12,583 bases of DNA from an uncultured Lachnospiraceae bacterium (GTDB lineage: Bacteria > Bacillota > Clostridia > Lachnospirales > Lachnospiraceae). Location of the stretch: positions 1 to 12,583 of the forward strand of contig CAOJLW010000040.1 of the NCBI GenBank assembly GCA_948438565.1, given 5' to 3'. Position 1 is the first letter of the stretch, and the number at the start of each line of letters is the position of its first letter. A model generated the notes under the pieces. The model did no database searches. It was not told the DNA's origin and was given only the letters and a program-made list of their open reading frames with translations. Shown here piece by piece: positions 12,269-12,583 of the stretch. Both the position numbers and the translations under genes were made by a program.

Positions 12269-12583
12269 TTATTTTAATGTAACTTTAGCGCCTTCTGCTT
12301 CTAATTTTGCTTTTAATTCTTCCGCAGACGCCTTGTCCGCGCCTTCTTTCACTACCTTCGGAGCGCTGTCAACCAGGTCTTTTGCTTCTTTTAAGCCTAA
12401 GCCAGTTACTTCACGAACAACTTTAATAACTTTAACCTTGCTTGGGCCAACTTCTGTCAGCTCTACGTCAAACTCGGTCTTTTCTTCTGCTGCCGCGCCG
12501 TCTCCGCCTGCTGCTGCAACAACTACGCCTGCTGCTGCGGATACGCCAAACTCTTCTTCACATGCTTTTACTAACTCATTTAA
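12269..12583 (-). CDS. rplL: 50S ribosomal protein L7/L12, N-terminus cut off by window edge
   Basis: The frame is open from the right edge to TAA at 12271-12269 and gives 104 residues. It begins inside the N-terminal dimerisation domain (LNELVKACEEEFGVS) and continues through the Ala/Gly-rich hinge (AAAGVVVAAAGGDGAAAEE) into the C-terminal domain that contacts translation factors (KVIKVVREVTGLGLKEAKDL, then LVDSAPKVVKEG, ending EGAKVTLK). About 16-18 residues are missing compared with the usual length of about 120. L7/L12 forms the ribosomal stalk that recruits EF-Tu and EF-G. The gene is followed by a terminator and then the SDR gene; the rpoB gene usually found downstream in Firmicutes is absent here. 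Confidence 0.97.
   Translation of the reverse strand, partial: LNELVKACEEEFGVSAAAGVVVAAAGGDGAAAEEKTEFDVELTEVGPSKVKVIKVVREVTGLGLKEAKDLVDSAPKVVKEGADKASAEELKAKLEAEGAKVTLK

Overview
The window comes from a low-to-mid GC Gram-positive anaerobe of the class Clostridia, most likely a gut-type Lachnospiraceae. Four things suggest this: the clostridial-looking ribosomal protein L7/L12 at the right edge, the strong AGGAGG ribosome binding sites, the LPXTG sorting signals with a class C sortase, and an adhesin carrying Cys/His repeats of a kind I associate with gut Firmicutes. Lineage is inferred from style; no search was run. Every convincing gene is on the minus strand, so transcription runs right to left.

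Right edge (about 11.36-12.58 kb): the 3' end of rplL with a strong intrinsic terminator, then an extended -10 promoter and a monocistronic short-chain dehydrogenase/reductase ending in its own hairpin. These look like ordinary chromosomal genes.

Middle (about 10.06-11.21 kb): a complete tyrosine recombinase followed by a gene-free stretch of about 300 bp. This stretch carries two copies of a 17-bp element in inverted orientation, 233 bp apart centre to centre. One copy lies just beyond the 3' end of the recombinase. The other lies about 30 bp in front of the first gene of a surface-fibre operon. I read this as a recombinase-controlled DNA inversion switch for phase-variable expression of the operon.

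Left (1-10,059): an eight-gene operon cut off by the left window edge. In order of transcription it encodes a cytoplasmic coiled-coil protein, a catalytically complete P-type signal peptidase I, a 1,420-residue LPETG adhesin (likely pilus tip), an LPSTG backbone pilin, a class C pilin sortase, a secreted CnaB-domain protein without a sorting signal, and two small secreted proteins with SipW/TasA-type N-termini. The signal peptidase presumably matures the subunits. The sortase links backbone and tip into a covalent pilus. The last two genes suggest a TasA-like fibre component built beside it. A GC-rich hairpin after the backbone pilin and a possible promoter in front of it could raise pilin output relative to sortase.

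The most noteworthy items are the inversion switch, the nine-unit Cys-His-His-Cys array in the adhesin, and the combination of a sortase pilus with TasA-like proteins in one operon.
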